DNA of 52,734 bases from Acidobacteria bacterium Ga0077553. GTDB taxonomy: Bacteria; Acidobacteriota; Terriglobia; Bryobacterales; Bryobacteraceae. The notes below the pieces were generated by a model. It searched no databases. It was given only the letters and a program-made list of their open reading frames with translations, and was not told where the DNA came from. Positions 9,209 through 17,641 of the stretch are shown here, piece by piece (position 1 is the stretch's first letter; each line of letters starts with the position of its first letter). The translations under genes and the position numbers were made by a program. The DNA lies in assembly GCA_001464575.1 (NCBI GenBank), contig LNFE01000190.1, positions 1 to 52,734 of the forward strand, read 5' to 3'.

Positions 9209-11133
9209 GGAGCGGTGATGGTGTCCCAATGCGCGGCGGCCCGCTCGCGGAGTGCGGTGCGATCCCGGTCTAAGAGATAGCGGTTTGAGATCAACCCAGC
9301 AAGGACGGCATCCACTTTGCGGAGGTAATCGTCCTTGCTCGGGTAGCGCTCTTCGATCGACGGGCGCGGATCTTTCTTCGCTTCGCGCTCGGCTTTGGTC
9401 CGGGCGAAGGGATGAAAGCCACCGGTCATACTCTGCATTTCGGTGGGCGCGCCGGTCGCTGGATCGCGGAGATTCCAACCGGGGAGAGTTCCAAGCGGCA
9501 CCGCGACGTCGGGAGCGCGAAGACCAGCCACTTCGTTGCCGTCCGCATCGACCGCGGGGACGAGCGCCGGATAGGGCTTGCCAGTCTTGGGCGGATCAAA
9601 AGCAATGACTCCGTCGTGCTTGAAGTCGGGTCCGTAGTCCACACGCCAGGCCTGGTGGGGGGCACGTGGTAAACGAACGCCAGGAACTTTAGGGAAATTC
9701 AGAACCGTTGGCGCGACGAGCTGCTGTTGGTCGATCCGCGGATAGCTGGAAGGGGGCGGAGCCTCATTGGAGACGACCCACTTGGTAAACGCCGCGAGAA
9801 GACCGCGCATGAGAAAGCGATAGTCGTTGGGGTTAGCTGCGTAGAGCGTTTCGGGTGTCTTGGCGGCGGGCCAGCGGCCCGGGCCGTGCTGCGTGCCGGT
9901 CAGGTAGTAAACGCGGGAATGGCCGGAGATGCCATCATCCTTTTTGCCATCGAGGGAGGTGTGGATGAGCGACGCGGCGCGGCCCCAGTACTCATAGGAG
10001 CCATTGGTGTAGAAGACGCGAGGCACCACGTTGTCTTCGATCGCCTTGCTGAGCAGGCCATCGTCCTCTTTCGTCTCCGGATCGAGCATGCGCAGGTCCG
10101 CGAACGGAAAGATATCGGAAGGGTAGAAGGTGTTGGTCATGCGATGACCGTCCCGGGAAGGCTGGGCGAAGCGATGGTTAAAGCTTCCGCGGCCGGCGCC
10201 GGCGACATGGGCCCAGACGCCGTCAAAGACACGGCGGCCGTTCTCATCGCGATTGAAGCCCATGTAGAGAAACGTCCGGAGGAATCTGCCGCTCTGCGAG
10301 GTGCCAAAGCCAATCGCATTCTTGAGGTAGCGACCCTGATCGCCCAACAGGACCGTGCTATCGGCCTTGCCCTTGAGGAAGGAGATGAGATCGCGGGTGG
10401 CGGCCATGCCGAGGCCAACAATGGCAGGATCCTTGGCGCGATAGATGACTTCGTAGAGTTTACCCGGAAGGAAGCCGCCGGTAAGGCCGACGCGGGTCTC
10501 GTCGACAAAGCGCCATTGGCTGCGGGGAATCACTCGGCGCGGCCCATCGGGAGCATCCCGGATGGTCATCTGGGTGGCAGGGTCCTCGGGGTTCGAGACC
10601 GGGTAGGCCTGCATGGTGCGGTCGCCCAAGGAGTAGACGTCGACTTTAGCGACGGGGACGTACTCGCTACGGACGATGCCGGTAGCTCCCTTGGCGCGAG
10701 GCACTTCGATGCGAAGAAGGTTCCCTTCTTTGGTTAGATCGAATTGCCAGCCGAGCCAGACCAGGGTGTAGCCCTGTTCGAGCAGATACTCGTCGCCGCG
10801 CTCAAACATGTTGAGCATGCCCTTTCCGCCGCGGTTCGATACCTCATAGAGGATGGTGCCGTTGCCTTTGGCGGGATCGCGGGGCTTGAGGACCTCTAAG
10901 TCGGAAGTGAACTCGACGAGGCCGTCGGCGTTGCGCGGCGCCATGCCGATATCGCGAATGATCTGGTTGGCGGGAAGCTTGGGATCGACCGCGAAGTGGA
11001 CTTTGGCGGTGATCCGTTCGTAATTGCGCGGTGCGTCGGTTCGCTCGACCAGATAGACCTTCTTGACGGCCGCGGGTAACAGCGCGGCGCCCAAGAGAAA
11101 CCCGGCGCAGACACGGAGGAGCATGAAAGCCAT
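9205..11133 (-). CDS. Exported alpha/beta-hydrolase domain protein (Abhydrolase_10-like)
   Basis: The product is 642 residues with a leader at about 1-22 (MAFMLLRVCAGFLLGAALLPAA). A nucleophile elbow of G-x-S-x-G type is seen in GFGTSQSGRFLR, and the protein resembles the large family of secreted alpha/beta hydrolases common in Acidobacteria and Sphingomonads. The substrate is unknown, with esters of plant or microbial material likely for the family. It lies 17 bases after tsaD and overlaps the sensor gene by 4 bases. An alternative start is the ATG 9 bases downstream. Confidence 0.78.
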   Translation of the reverse strand: MAFMLLRVCAGFLLGAALLPAAVKKVYLVERTDAPRNYERITAKVHFAVDPKLPANQIIRDIGMAPRNADGLVEFTSDLEVLKPRDPAKGNGTILYEVSNRGGKGMLNMFERGDEYLLEQGYTLVWLGWQFDLTKEGNLLRIEVPRAKGATGIVRSEYVPVAKVDVYSLGDRTMQAYPVSNPEDPATQMTIRDAPDGPRRVIPRSQWRFVDETRVGLTGGFLPGKLYEVIYRAKDPAIVGLGMAATRDLISFLKGKADSTVLLGDQGRYLKNAIGFGTSQSGRFLRTFLYMGFNRDENGRRVFDGVWAHVAGAGRGSFNHRFAQPSRDGHRMTNTFYPSDIFPFADLRMLDPETKEDDGLLSKAIEDNVVPRVFYTNGSYEYWGRAASLIHTSLDGKKDDGISGHSRVYYLTGTQHGPGRWPAAKTPETLYAANPNDYRFLMRGLLAAFTKWVVSNEAPPPSSYPRIDQQQLVAPTVLNFPKVPGVRLPRAPHQAWRVDYGPDFKHDGVIAFDPPKTGKPYPALVPAVDADGNEVAGLRAPDVAVPLGTLPGWNLRDPATGAPTEMQSMTGGFHPFARTKAEREAKKDPRPSIEERYPSKDDYLRKVDAVLAGLISNRYLLDRDRTALRERAAAHWDTITAP

Positions 11134-11150
11134 TAAAACACGCGGCGATG

Positions 11151-12191
11151 TCAGGCGAGGCTGAAGTTGGCTTTGGGGCGGAGATCCAATCCCGCGGTGT
11201 GGCCGGCGCGGAGGCGGGGGTAGGCAGCGGCGGCGATCATGGCGGCGTTGTCGGTGGAGAGTTTGGGCGTAGGGAAGGAAATGCTGTAGGGCAGGCGGCG
11301 GGCGGCGGCGCGGAGACCCGCATTGCAGGCTACGCCGCCGGAAACGATGACGTTGGTCAGGTCGAGATCCTCGGCGAAGACGCGGACGCGGGAGAGGAGC
11401 TCGTCGATCACCGTGGCCTGAAAGGAAGCGATGAGGTCGAGGGTGGCTTTCGGCGTGGCGGCCAGGAGTTGATCGAGAGACGGGCGGACGAGGGCGCGGC
11501 GGGCGGCGATCTCGGCCTGCATGTCGCGGGACTCGGTCCAGCGAAGGACGGCGGTTTTAATGCCAGAGAAGCTGAGGTCGAGCGAGTTGCCGCTCATTTT
11601 GGCGCGCGTAAATTTAACCGCCTTGGGGTTCCCGTAGGGCGCGAGCTGATCGAGGATAGGGCCGCCGGGATAAGCGAAACCGAGAAGCTTGGCGACTTTG
11701 TCGTAGGCCTCGCCCGCCGCGTCGTCGCGGGTGCGGCTGAGGAGTTCGTACCGGAAGTTCGCTTCACAACGGTAGAAATGAGTATGGCCGCCGCTGACAA
11801 TGAGGGCGAGGGCCGGCAGCTCCGTCTCCGGGTGTTCGAGGAGCACGGCGTGGATGTGCCCTTCGAGGTGATTGACCGGGATGAGCGGGAGCCCGCGGGC
11901 CATGGCGAAGGCCTTGGCGAAGGTGATGCCGACGAGCAGCGAGCCGACCAGGCCGGGGCCCTGCGTGACGGCGACGGCGTCAATCGATACGTTGGCCTGG
12001 GCGAGCGCTTGCTCGACGACCGGTACGATGGCGCGGAGGTGTTCACGGGAGGCGAGCTCCGGCACGACGCCCCCGTAGCGCTCATGGGTTTCGACTTGCG
12101 AGGCAACGACGGACGACAACACCGTGCGGCCATCCGAGACGACGGCGGCCGCGGTTTCGTCGCACGACGACTCCAGACCTAAAATATTCAT
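11151..12191 (-). CDS. tsaD: tRNA N6-adenosine threonylcarbamoyltransferase TsaD
   Basis: The product is 346 residues with the typical start [18 protein letters not shown]. The metal-binding HxxxH (His108, His112) lies in NHLEGHIHA, and [19 protein letters not shown] and [12 protein letters not shown] complete the ASKHA-type fold. TsaD transfers threonylcarbamoyl to A37 of ANN-decoding tRNAs with TsaB and TsaE. It heads the eight-gene minus-strand operon. Its ATG directly abuts the TTG start of the divergent queA, so there is no intergenic DNA between them. Confidence 0.97.
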   Translation of the reverse strand: MNILGLESSCDETAAAVVSDGRTVLSSVVASQVETHERYGGVVPELASREHLRAIVPVVEQALAQANVSIDAVAVTQGPGLVGSLLVGITFAKAFAMARGLPLIPVNHLEGHIHAVLLEHPETELPALALIVSGGHTHFYRCEANFRYELLSRTRDDAAGEAYDKVAKLLGFAYPGGPILDQLAPYGNPKAVKFTRAKMSGNSLDLSFSGIKTAVLRWTESRDMQAEIAARRALVRPSLDQLLAATPKATLDLIASFQATVIDELLSRVRVFAEDLDLTNVIVSGGVACNAGLRAAARRLPYSISFPTPKLSTDNAAMIAAAAYPRLRAGHTAGLDLRPKANFSLA

Positions 12192-12216
12192 TTGGACCTA
12201 TCTACCTTTCATTATG
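12180..12216. promoter_or_regulatory. Back-to-back starts of tsaD and queA with candidate -10 boxes inside coding DNA
   Basis: The tsaD ATG (12191-12189) and the queA TTG (12192-12194) touch. Reading toward queA, TAAAAT at 12180-12185 would place transcription start at about the TTG itself. Reading toward tsaD, CATAAT (complement of 12211-12216) lies about 20 bases before the ATG, with AAAGG/AGATAGG between. The -35 boxes are weak in both directions. I infer that each promoter lies in the other gene's 5' coding region. Confidence 0.35.
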
Positions 12217-13181
12217 AGTTGCCGGACGAGTTGATCGCCCAGGCGCCGCTGGCCGAACGCGACGGAGCACGGATGCTGGTGATTGACCGGAAGGCCGGAA
12301 CATGGGCCGACCGGACATTTCGCGATCTGCCGGGTTACCTGCGGCCGACCGATTGCCTGGTGCTGAACGAGTCGAAGGTGTTCCCCTCACGACTGATTGG
12401 GCACCGACCGGGACGGACGGGGCGCGTGGAGGTGTTTCTCGTCGAGCCCGTTTCGGCCGACGAGCGGCGGTGGCGGGCGCTGGTGCGGCCCGGAAAGAAG
12501 TTGCCGGTGGGCGAGCGGATTGAGTTTAGCGCGCGGTTCAGCGCGACGGTGCTCGAGCGGGAGGAGCACGGGGAGCGAATTCTGGAACTGCAGGCGGAGG
12601 ACGTCTGGGACGCAATTCAGGCTGAGGGCCATGTGCCGTTGCCTCCCTATATTGGACGAGGGGATTCGGCGGAGGATCGGGAGCGGTACCAAACGGTGTT
12701 TGCGCGAGAGCGGGGGAGCGTGGCCGCGCCGACAGCAGGGCTGCACTTCACGCCGCGAGTACTCGCGGAGATTCCGGCGCAGGTGGCGCGAATCACCCTG
12801 CACGTCGGCCTGGGGACGTTTCAGCCGCTGCACTCGACGACCGTCGAAGAGAACAAGCTGCACAAGGAACGGTTCTTTGTGAGCGAAGAGGCGCGGGCAA
12901 AGATCAGCGCGGCCGAGCGGGTGGTGGCGGCGGGGACAACATCAGTGCGGACGCTCGAATCGATGGACGATAGGCAGGGCGAGACCGACATTTTCATCTA
13001 CCCCGGCTACACGTTCCGGCGGGTGGGCGCGATGCTGACGAACTTCCACTTGCCGGCTTCGAGCCTGATGCTGCTGGTGTGTGCCTTTGGCGGGACCGAG
13101 CTGATGATGGACGCCTATCGCCATGCGGTAAAGGAGCGCTACCGTTTCTTCAGCTACGGAGACTGTATGTTGATTCTATGA
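12192..13181 (+). CDS. queA: S-adenosylmethionine:tRNA ribosyltransferase-isomerase QueA
   Basis: The product is 329 residues. It opens [20 protein letters not shown], as QueA does, and has [22 protein letters not shown] and [12 protein letters not shown], all strongly conserved. QueA makes epoxyqueuosine at position 34 of GUN-anticodon tRNAs. The start is TTG at 12192, the only start that gives the canonical N-terminus. There is no room for a leader with a ribosome-binding site outside tsaD. The stop overlaps the next gene's ATG. Confidence 0.96.
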   Translation: MDLSTFHYELPDELIAQAPLAERDGARMLVIDRKAGTWADRTFRDLPGYLRPTDCLVLNESKVFPSRLIGHRPGRTGRVEVFLVEPVSADERRWRALVRPGKKLPVGERIEFSARFSATVLEREEHGERILELQAEDVWDAIQAEGHVPLPPYIGRGDSAEDRERYQTVFARERGSVAAPTAGLHFTPRVLAEIPAQVARITLHVGLGTFQPLHSTTVEENKLHKERFFVSEEARAKISAAERVVAAGTTSVRTLESMDDRQGETDIFIYPGYTFRRVGAMLTNFHLPASSLMLLVCAFGGTELMMDAYRHAVKERYRFFSYGDCMLIL

Positions 13182-13630
13182 TCTCGTGGTTGTTCTCCGA
13201 TCCCTTGCCCGTGGGTACCCCGGCGCCAGACTTTACCTTGCAGACCGAAAAGGGGAAAACCGTCACGCTGTCGAAGCTGCGGGGACAAGAGGTGCTGCTG
13301 GTCTGGTACCCCGGCGACGACACGATGATCTGCACCAAGCAGCTTTGCGAGATTCGCGATTCCTGGGCGGCTTTTGCGGGGATGGCCGTTTTCGGCGTGA
13401 ACCCGCAGGGCGCCGAGAGCCACGAGAAGTTCGTGGCCAAGCACAAGTTTCCATTTCCGCTCTTGATGGACCCGGGGCAGAAAGTGGGCCAGCTTTACCA
13501 CACGCACGGATTGGTGGCGAAGCGAACGGTGTACCTGATTGGTGCCGACGGCACCATCCGCTATGGGAAGCGGGGAAAGCCCTCGGTGGAGGAGATACTC
13601 ACCCACCGGCAGGGTGGCCATGGGGGTTAG
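13178..13630 (+). CDS. Peroxiredoxin, BCP/AhpC-TSA type
   Basis: The product is 150 residues with a thioredoxin fold. DDTMICTKQLCEIRD carries the peroxidatic Cys52 and the resolving Cys57 five residues later, the arrangement of atypical 2-Cys bacterioferritin-comigratory peroxiredoxins. It reduces peroxides with thioredoxin as electron donor. The ATG overlaps the queA stop (ATGA). The last residues, THRQGGHGG, fall inside a duplicated stretch, so the C-terminal tail may have been altered by that event. Confidence 0.9.
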   Translation: MISWLFSDPLPVGTPAPDFTLQTEKGKTVTLSKLRGQEVLLVWYPGDDTMICTKQLCEIRDSWAAFAGMAVFGVNPQGAESHEKFVAKHKFPFPLLMDPGQKVGQLYHTHGLVAKRTVYLIGADGTIRYGKRGKPSVEEILTHRQGGHGG

Positions 13631-13668
13631 TCCGTGGACACCGCCGTGCGGGGCTCGGGGGAGATGGG
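13600..13668 (+). repeat. Direct repeat, copy 1, at the peroxiredoxin 3' end
   Basis: The sequence starts CACCCACCGGCAGGGTGGCC and ends GCTCGGGGGAGATGGG. It matches 13745-13814 at about nine positions in ten with a one-base gap. It carries the peroxiredoxin stop and, on the minus strand, a degenerate copy of the Smc C-terminus (SPEPRTAVSTD then stop). Confidence 0.9.
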
Positions 13669-13688
13669 GGAACTGGAGACACACGCGG

Positions 13689-13733
13689 CCCCGGCAGCTC
13701 TCCGCGCAAGGGGCGCTGGGCAAGCTGCTGGGG
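13689..13733. terminator. Hairpin between the convergent peroxiredoxin and smc genes
   Basis: CCCCGGCAGCT (13689-13699) can pair with AGCTGCTGGGG (13723-13733) as an 11-bp stem with one G-U pair and a loop of about 23 bases. It lies between two convergent genes, so a bidirectional terminator role is plausible. No T-run follows it. Confidence 0.35.
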
Positions 13734-13744
13734 GGCCGGGTCAA

Positions 13745-13814
13745 CACCCACCGGCATGGGTGGCCATGGGGGTTAGGCCGTGGCCACCACCGTGCGGGGC
13801 TCGGGGGAGATGGG
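13745..13814 (+). repeat. Direct repeat, copy 2, covering the smc 3' end
   Basis: This is the second copy of the repeat at 13600-13668, offset by 145-146 bases. It contains the real Smc stop (13775-13773) and the codons for SPEPRTVVATA. Confidence 0.9.
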
Positions 13815-16800
13815 CATCGCCTGCGGGCCGAAGCGGACGCTGACGAGTTGCGATACACCGGGTTCCTGCATGGTGACGCCGTAGAGCGTTTGGGCGGCTT
13901 CCATGGTGCGCTTGTGGTGGGTGATGACGACGAACTGCGTTTCGAGCGACATCTCCTTGATCAAGCGGGCGAGGCGGACGGTGTTGGATTCATCGAGCGG
14001 TGCATCGACTTCGTCGAGGACGCAGAACGGGCTTGGCTGGTACTTGAAGATGGCCATCAGCAGGGCCATCGCCGTTAGTGATTTCTCGCCGCCGGAGAGG
14101 AGCAGAACGTTCTGCAGACGCTTGCCGGGAGGCGAGGCGATGATCTCGATGCCGCTATCGCCGATGTTCGATTCATCGGTTAGGCGCATTTCGGCCGCAC
14201 CACCGCCGAAAAGCGTTGTGAACATCTCTTTGAAATTGGCGTTGACGGCGTGGAAGGCTTCGGCGAAGCGCTTGCGGGACTCGACGTCGATATCCTGGAT
14301 GGCCTTTTCCGTATCGCGGATGGAATCGAGCAGATCCTGGCGCTGATCGTTCAGGAACGTGTAGCGGGTCTCGGCCTCGCGATGCTCTTCAAGCGCTTGC
14401 GGGTTTACCGGGCCGAGCGCTTCGATGCGCTTGCGGACTTCCTGATATTTGCCTTCGATCTCGCCGAGGGCGATTTCGTCGAGTTCGGGATCTTCGGGCT
14501 TGGCGAGTTCGGCGAGGGGGAGCGAGAGTTCGTGCTGGCTCGTCTCTTCGAGGTGCTTCAGGTCTGAGTGCAGGCGGACGAGTTCGATCTCGATCTGCGT
14601 GCGGCGTTCCTGAGCAACTTGGGCCGCCGAGCGGAGCGCCTTTAGGCTCTCGTCGAGACCCGAGAGCTGGGCGCGCATCTCGTGGTCCTTGGCAGACTGG
14701 ACGCGGACCTTGCCATCGAGGATCGCGATCTCTTCGGCGGAGCGGGCGACGAGCGCGTCGAGCTCCATATTGTCGTTGAGGAGGCGGGTACGGTTGAGGC
14801 TGAGCCGCTCCATCTCGCCGGCGACTTCCTGGCGGCGGCGGGTGAGTTCGTTGATTTGTGCTTCCAGGCGCTGCTGGGCGTTGAACTCCGCGCGGCGGCG
14901 TTCATCGAACGAGGTGAGCTCGATGCGCACGTGGGAGTGGTCTTCGGTTGCCTTCTGAACGGACTCGCGGAGGTACTCGAGCTGATTGCGGCCTTCTTCG
15001 AGTTTCGACTCCTGCTCCCGCCGGGCCGCTTCTTTGGTTTCGAGAAGCGCTTGGCGCTCCTCACGTTGCGTGGCGGCACGGTCGAGGTCGCGGCCGAGAC
15101 GGTCAAGCTCCATCTTCGACGCCGAGAGGCGCTGGTTCGAGCGCGTGGTCTCTTCGCCGAGCTTGCGCATTTCGTGGTCGAGGGCGAGGGCTTCGCGCTC
15201 TTCCTTTTGCTGCTTCTGGCGAAGCATCTCCTGCTCTTCGAGCAATCCGGCGATTTGCCGTTCGAGCTCGTCGATCTGGCTGGTGGCGCCTTCGAACTGC
15301 CGCTGGCGCTGGGTGACGAGGCCGGTGAGTTCGCGGAGTTCGCGCTTGAGCGCGAGCGGACCGGAGCCGGTTTTGCGGCCGCCGGAGACGGCATGGCCGT
15401 GATAGCAGACGCCGTCGGGGAGCAGGAAGTAAACGTCGGGATACTGCAGGGCCAGGCGCTGGGCAGCGGCACGATCCTGGACGAGATAGCAACGGGCCAA
15501 ACGGGGCAAGAGTTCTGCGGGAGCCTTGGTGAGCCCGTTGGTCAGGTTGAGCATCTCGCTCAGGCGGCCGACGATGCCGGTCTCCGGGCCGATGGCCGGC
15601 TCAACAGGCGGCGCGCTGGCGTAGCGGTCGTTTTCTTCGGGGTGGACGAGGAAGGTGGCGCGACCGTCGAAGTCGCTGCGCATGAAGTCGATGCCCTGCT
15701 CGGCTTGCTGCCAGTTCTTGACAACGACGTACTCGAGCTCGTCGTGGAGGAACTCTTCAGTAGCCTTTTCAAACGCGGGCTGTACATCGACGAAGTCGGC
15801 GAGGACACCCGCGGGCTTCAAGTCTTGCGCCTTGCCACGCTCAATGGCGGTGAAGAGCGCCTTGACCGATTCCGTTGTGTAGGCGCGGTGGGAGAGGATT
15901 TCCTGGAGCGAATCCTTGCGAGCCTTCAGGCGGCTGAGTTCGGCCCGGACCTGTTCGAGCTGGCGGCGGGTTTCGGCGATCTCACCCTTGCGGGCGGAGA
16001 GCTCTTCCTCAACGCGCTTCCGCTGGTCGGCGAGGGATTCGATCTCCGTTTGGCGGTTGGCGAGGCGCTGGGAGAGTTCGGCCTTCGTTTGCGCAATGCG
16101 GGCAAGATCGGCCTGCGCGGCCTCCGCTTCGCGATTGGCGCGAGCGCGGTCGCGCTCGTTTGAAGCCAGATACTCCTCCACCTGCGCGAGCTGATTCCGG
16201 AGGCTGGAGCTTTCGCCGAGGAGGCGGAGCACCTGCTGCCGCGCCGCCTCCATGCCTTGCTCTCGTCCCCGAAGTTGGCCCTGCAGTTGATCCCGTTCTT
16301 CGTTGCGGAGGCGAAGCCGCTCTCGCGCATCGTTGACTTGGCGTTCGAGCTCTTCGAGCTTCTGCCGGTGGGATTCAACCTCTGTCGTCAGGCCGGTGAG
16401 ACGTTGCTCCACGGCTTCCGATTCTGATTCGCCTTGGTTCAGGCGCTGTTCGATGCCCGCGATCTGCTGGGACTGCGACGTCAGGCGGCCGCGGGCCCGT
16501 TCGGCCTCGAGATTGCGGTCGGCGAGTTCCTGGCGCTGGGCGGTAAGCTGCTCTTCTAGCGTGTAGCAGGCCTGCTGGAGTTCGCCGTGCTGGATCTCCT
16601 TTTCCTGCAGATCCTTGTGCAACTCTTCGTAGTGGCCGGTGGCTTGGCTGAGCTCGATGGCCGCTTTCGAAGCGTCGCTTTCGAGCTTCTTGAACTTGCC
16701 GGCGAGAGAGAGCCGCAGGTGGGAAACAAGCTCCTCGCGCAGCTCCTCATAGCGCTTGGCCTTGGCGGCCTGGCGCTTGAGCGAGTTCACTTGGCGGCCG

Positions 16801-17435
16801 ACTTCTTCAAGGATGTCGAAGACGCGGGTGAGGTTTTGCTTCGCGCCTTCGAGCTTGGCTTCGGCGAGGCGGCGCTTGGTCTTGAACTTGGTGATGCCCG
16901 CGGCCTCTTCGATGACGGCGCGGCGGTCGGCGGGGCGGCTCGACAGGATCTGGCCGATGCGGCCCTGCTCGATGATCGCGTAGGACTCCGGGCCGAGGCC
17001 GGTGCCCATGAAGATGTCCTGGATGTCGCGGAGACGGGCGCTTTTGCCGTCGATCAGGTATTCGCTGTCGCCGGAGCGGAACAGGCGGCGGGTGATAGTG
17101 AGTTCGCGGCGCTTTTCCGGCTGCGAGATGACGGCGTCGACCGAGGGAAGCACCACTTCGCCGGCCGAGGGATCGAAGAGGGTGAGCGTGACGCTGGCCA
17201 TGCCCATCGGCTTGCGGTCGCGGGTGCCGGCGAAGATGACATCTTCCATCCGGGCGCCACGCAGGCTTTTGGCCGACTGTTCGCCGAGAACCCAGTTAAT
17301 CGCGTCGCTCAGGTTCGACTTGCCGCATCCGTTGGGGCCGACGACGGCGGCGATGCCGGAGCCGTTGAACCGCATTTCCGTCTTGTCTGCAAAGGACTTG
17401 AAGCCTTGGAGTTCGACGCGTTTGAGTTTGAGCAA
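13773..17435 (-). CDS. smc: Chromosome partition/condensin ATPase Smc
   Basis: The product is 1220 residues. The N-terminal head has Walker A GPNGCGKS (33-40) and QGRIGQIL. Long coiled coils flank a hinge at roughly 525-690. The C-terminal head has the ABC signature LLSGGEKSLTAMAL (from about 1112) and Walker B FCVLDEVDAPLD. Smc dimers with ScpA and ScpB load at parS and extrude DNA loops for segregation. The start is TTG at 17435, giving the canonical MLKLKRVELQGFKSFAD. GTAGGGGA lies upstream as a possible ribosome-binding site. The last dozen codons lie in the duplicated junction. Confidence 0.97.
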   Translation of the reverse strand: MLKLKRVELQGFKSFADKTEMRFNGSGIAAVVGPNGCGKSNLSDAINWVLGEQSAKSLRGARMEDVIFAGTRDRKPMGMASVTLTLFDPSAGEVVLPSVDAVISQPEKRRELTITRRLFRSGDSEYLIDGKSARLRDIQDIFMGTGLGPESYAIIEQGRIGQILSSRPADRRAVIEEAAGITKFKTKRRLAEAKLEGAKQNLTRVFDILEEVGRQVNSLKRQAAKAKRYEELREELVSHLRLSLAGKFKKLESDASKAAIELSQATGHYEELHKDLQEKEIQHGELQQACYTLEEQLTAQRQELADRNLEAERARGRLTSQSQQIAGIEQRLNQGESESEAVEQRLTGLTTEVESHRQKLEELERQVNDARERLRLRNEERDQLQGQLRGREQGMEAARQQVLRLLGESSSLRNQLAQVEEYLASNERDRARANREAEAAQADLARIAQTKAELSQRLANRQTEIESLADQRKRVEEELSARKGEIAETRRQLEQVRAELSRLKARKDSLQEILSHRAYTTESVKALFTAIERGKAQDLKPAGVLADFVDVQPAFEKATEEFLHDELEYVVVKNWQQAEQGIDFMRSDFDGRATFLVHPEENDRYASAPPVEPAIGPETGIVGRLSEMLNLTNGLTKAPAELLPRLARCYLVQDRAAAQRLALQYPDVYFLLPDGVCYHGHAVSGGRKTGSGPLALKRELRELTGLVTQRQRQFEGATSQIDELERQIAGLLEEQEMLRQKQQKEEREALALDHEMRKLGEETTRSNQRLSASKMELDRLGRDLDRAATQREERQALLETKEAARREQESKLEEGRNQLEYLRESVQKATEDHSHVRIELTSFDERRRAEFNAQQRLEAQINELTRRRQEVAGEMERLSLNRTRLLNDNMELDALVARSAEEIAILDGKVRVQSAKDHEMRAQLSGLDESLKALRSAAQVAQERRTQIEIELVRLHSDLKHLEETSQHELSLPLAELAKPEDPELDEIALGEIEGKYQEVRKRIEALGPVNPQALEEHREAETRYTFLNDQRQDLLDSIRDTEKAIQDIDVESRKRFAEAFHAVNANFKEMFTTLFGGGAAEMRLTDESNIGDSGIEIIASPPGKRLQNVLLLSGGEKSLTAMALLMAIFKYQPSPFCVLDEVDAPLDESNTVRLARLIKEMSLETQFVVITHHKRTMEAAQTLYGVTMQEPGVSQLVSVRFGPQAMPISPEPRTVVATA

Positions 17436-17469
17436 CGGATTATCCCCTACCGGAAAAAATGGATCTTCA

Positions 17470-17489
17470 CCGCGATAGTCGTATCGCGG
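17470..17489. promoter_or_regulatory. Perfect inverted repeat upstream of smc
   Basis: CCGCGATA-GTCG-TATCGCGG has two 8-base arms around a 4-base centre and ends 34 bases before the smc start codon, within the 206-base region divergent to the exported-protein gene. It could be an operator for a dimeric repressor or a hairpin in the smc leader. Confidence 0.5.
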
Positions 17490-17641
17490 CGCTCGGGGGG
17501 GATACCAGTAGAGTACAGGGCGGAAGAGGAGATTGCAAGCACAATCACCGCAGCCGGCTGGGGTGGTCCGTAAATTTCGTCTATATATTGTGGGCCAGTG
17601 GTGGAAGCAACCTTTTTCAAGGCCTTCCGATAACCCGGATC

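Noticed and set aside
9727..10737. Plus-strand open frame of 336 codons inside the alpha/beta-hydrolase gene
   Set aside because: It has no start context and no domain, and overlaps a well-supported gene on the other strand.
11148..12182. Plus-strand open frame of 344 codons over tsaD
   Set aside because: It is antisense to a gene with unmistakable TsaD motifs; the translated protein is Gly/Arg/Glu-rich without domains.
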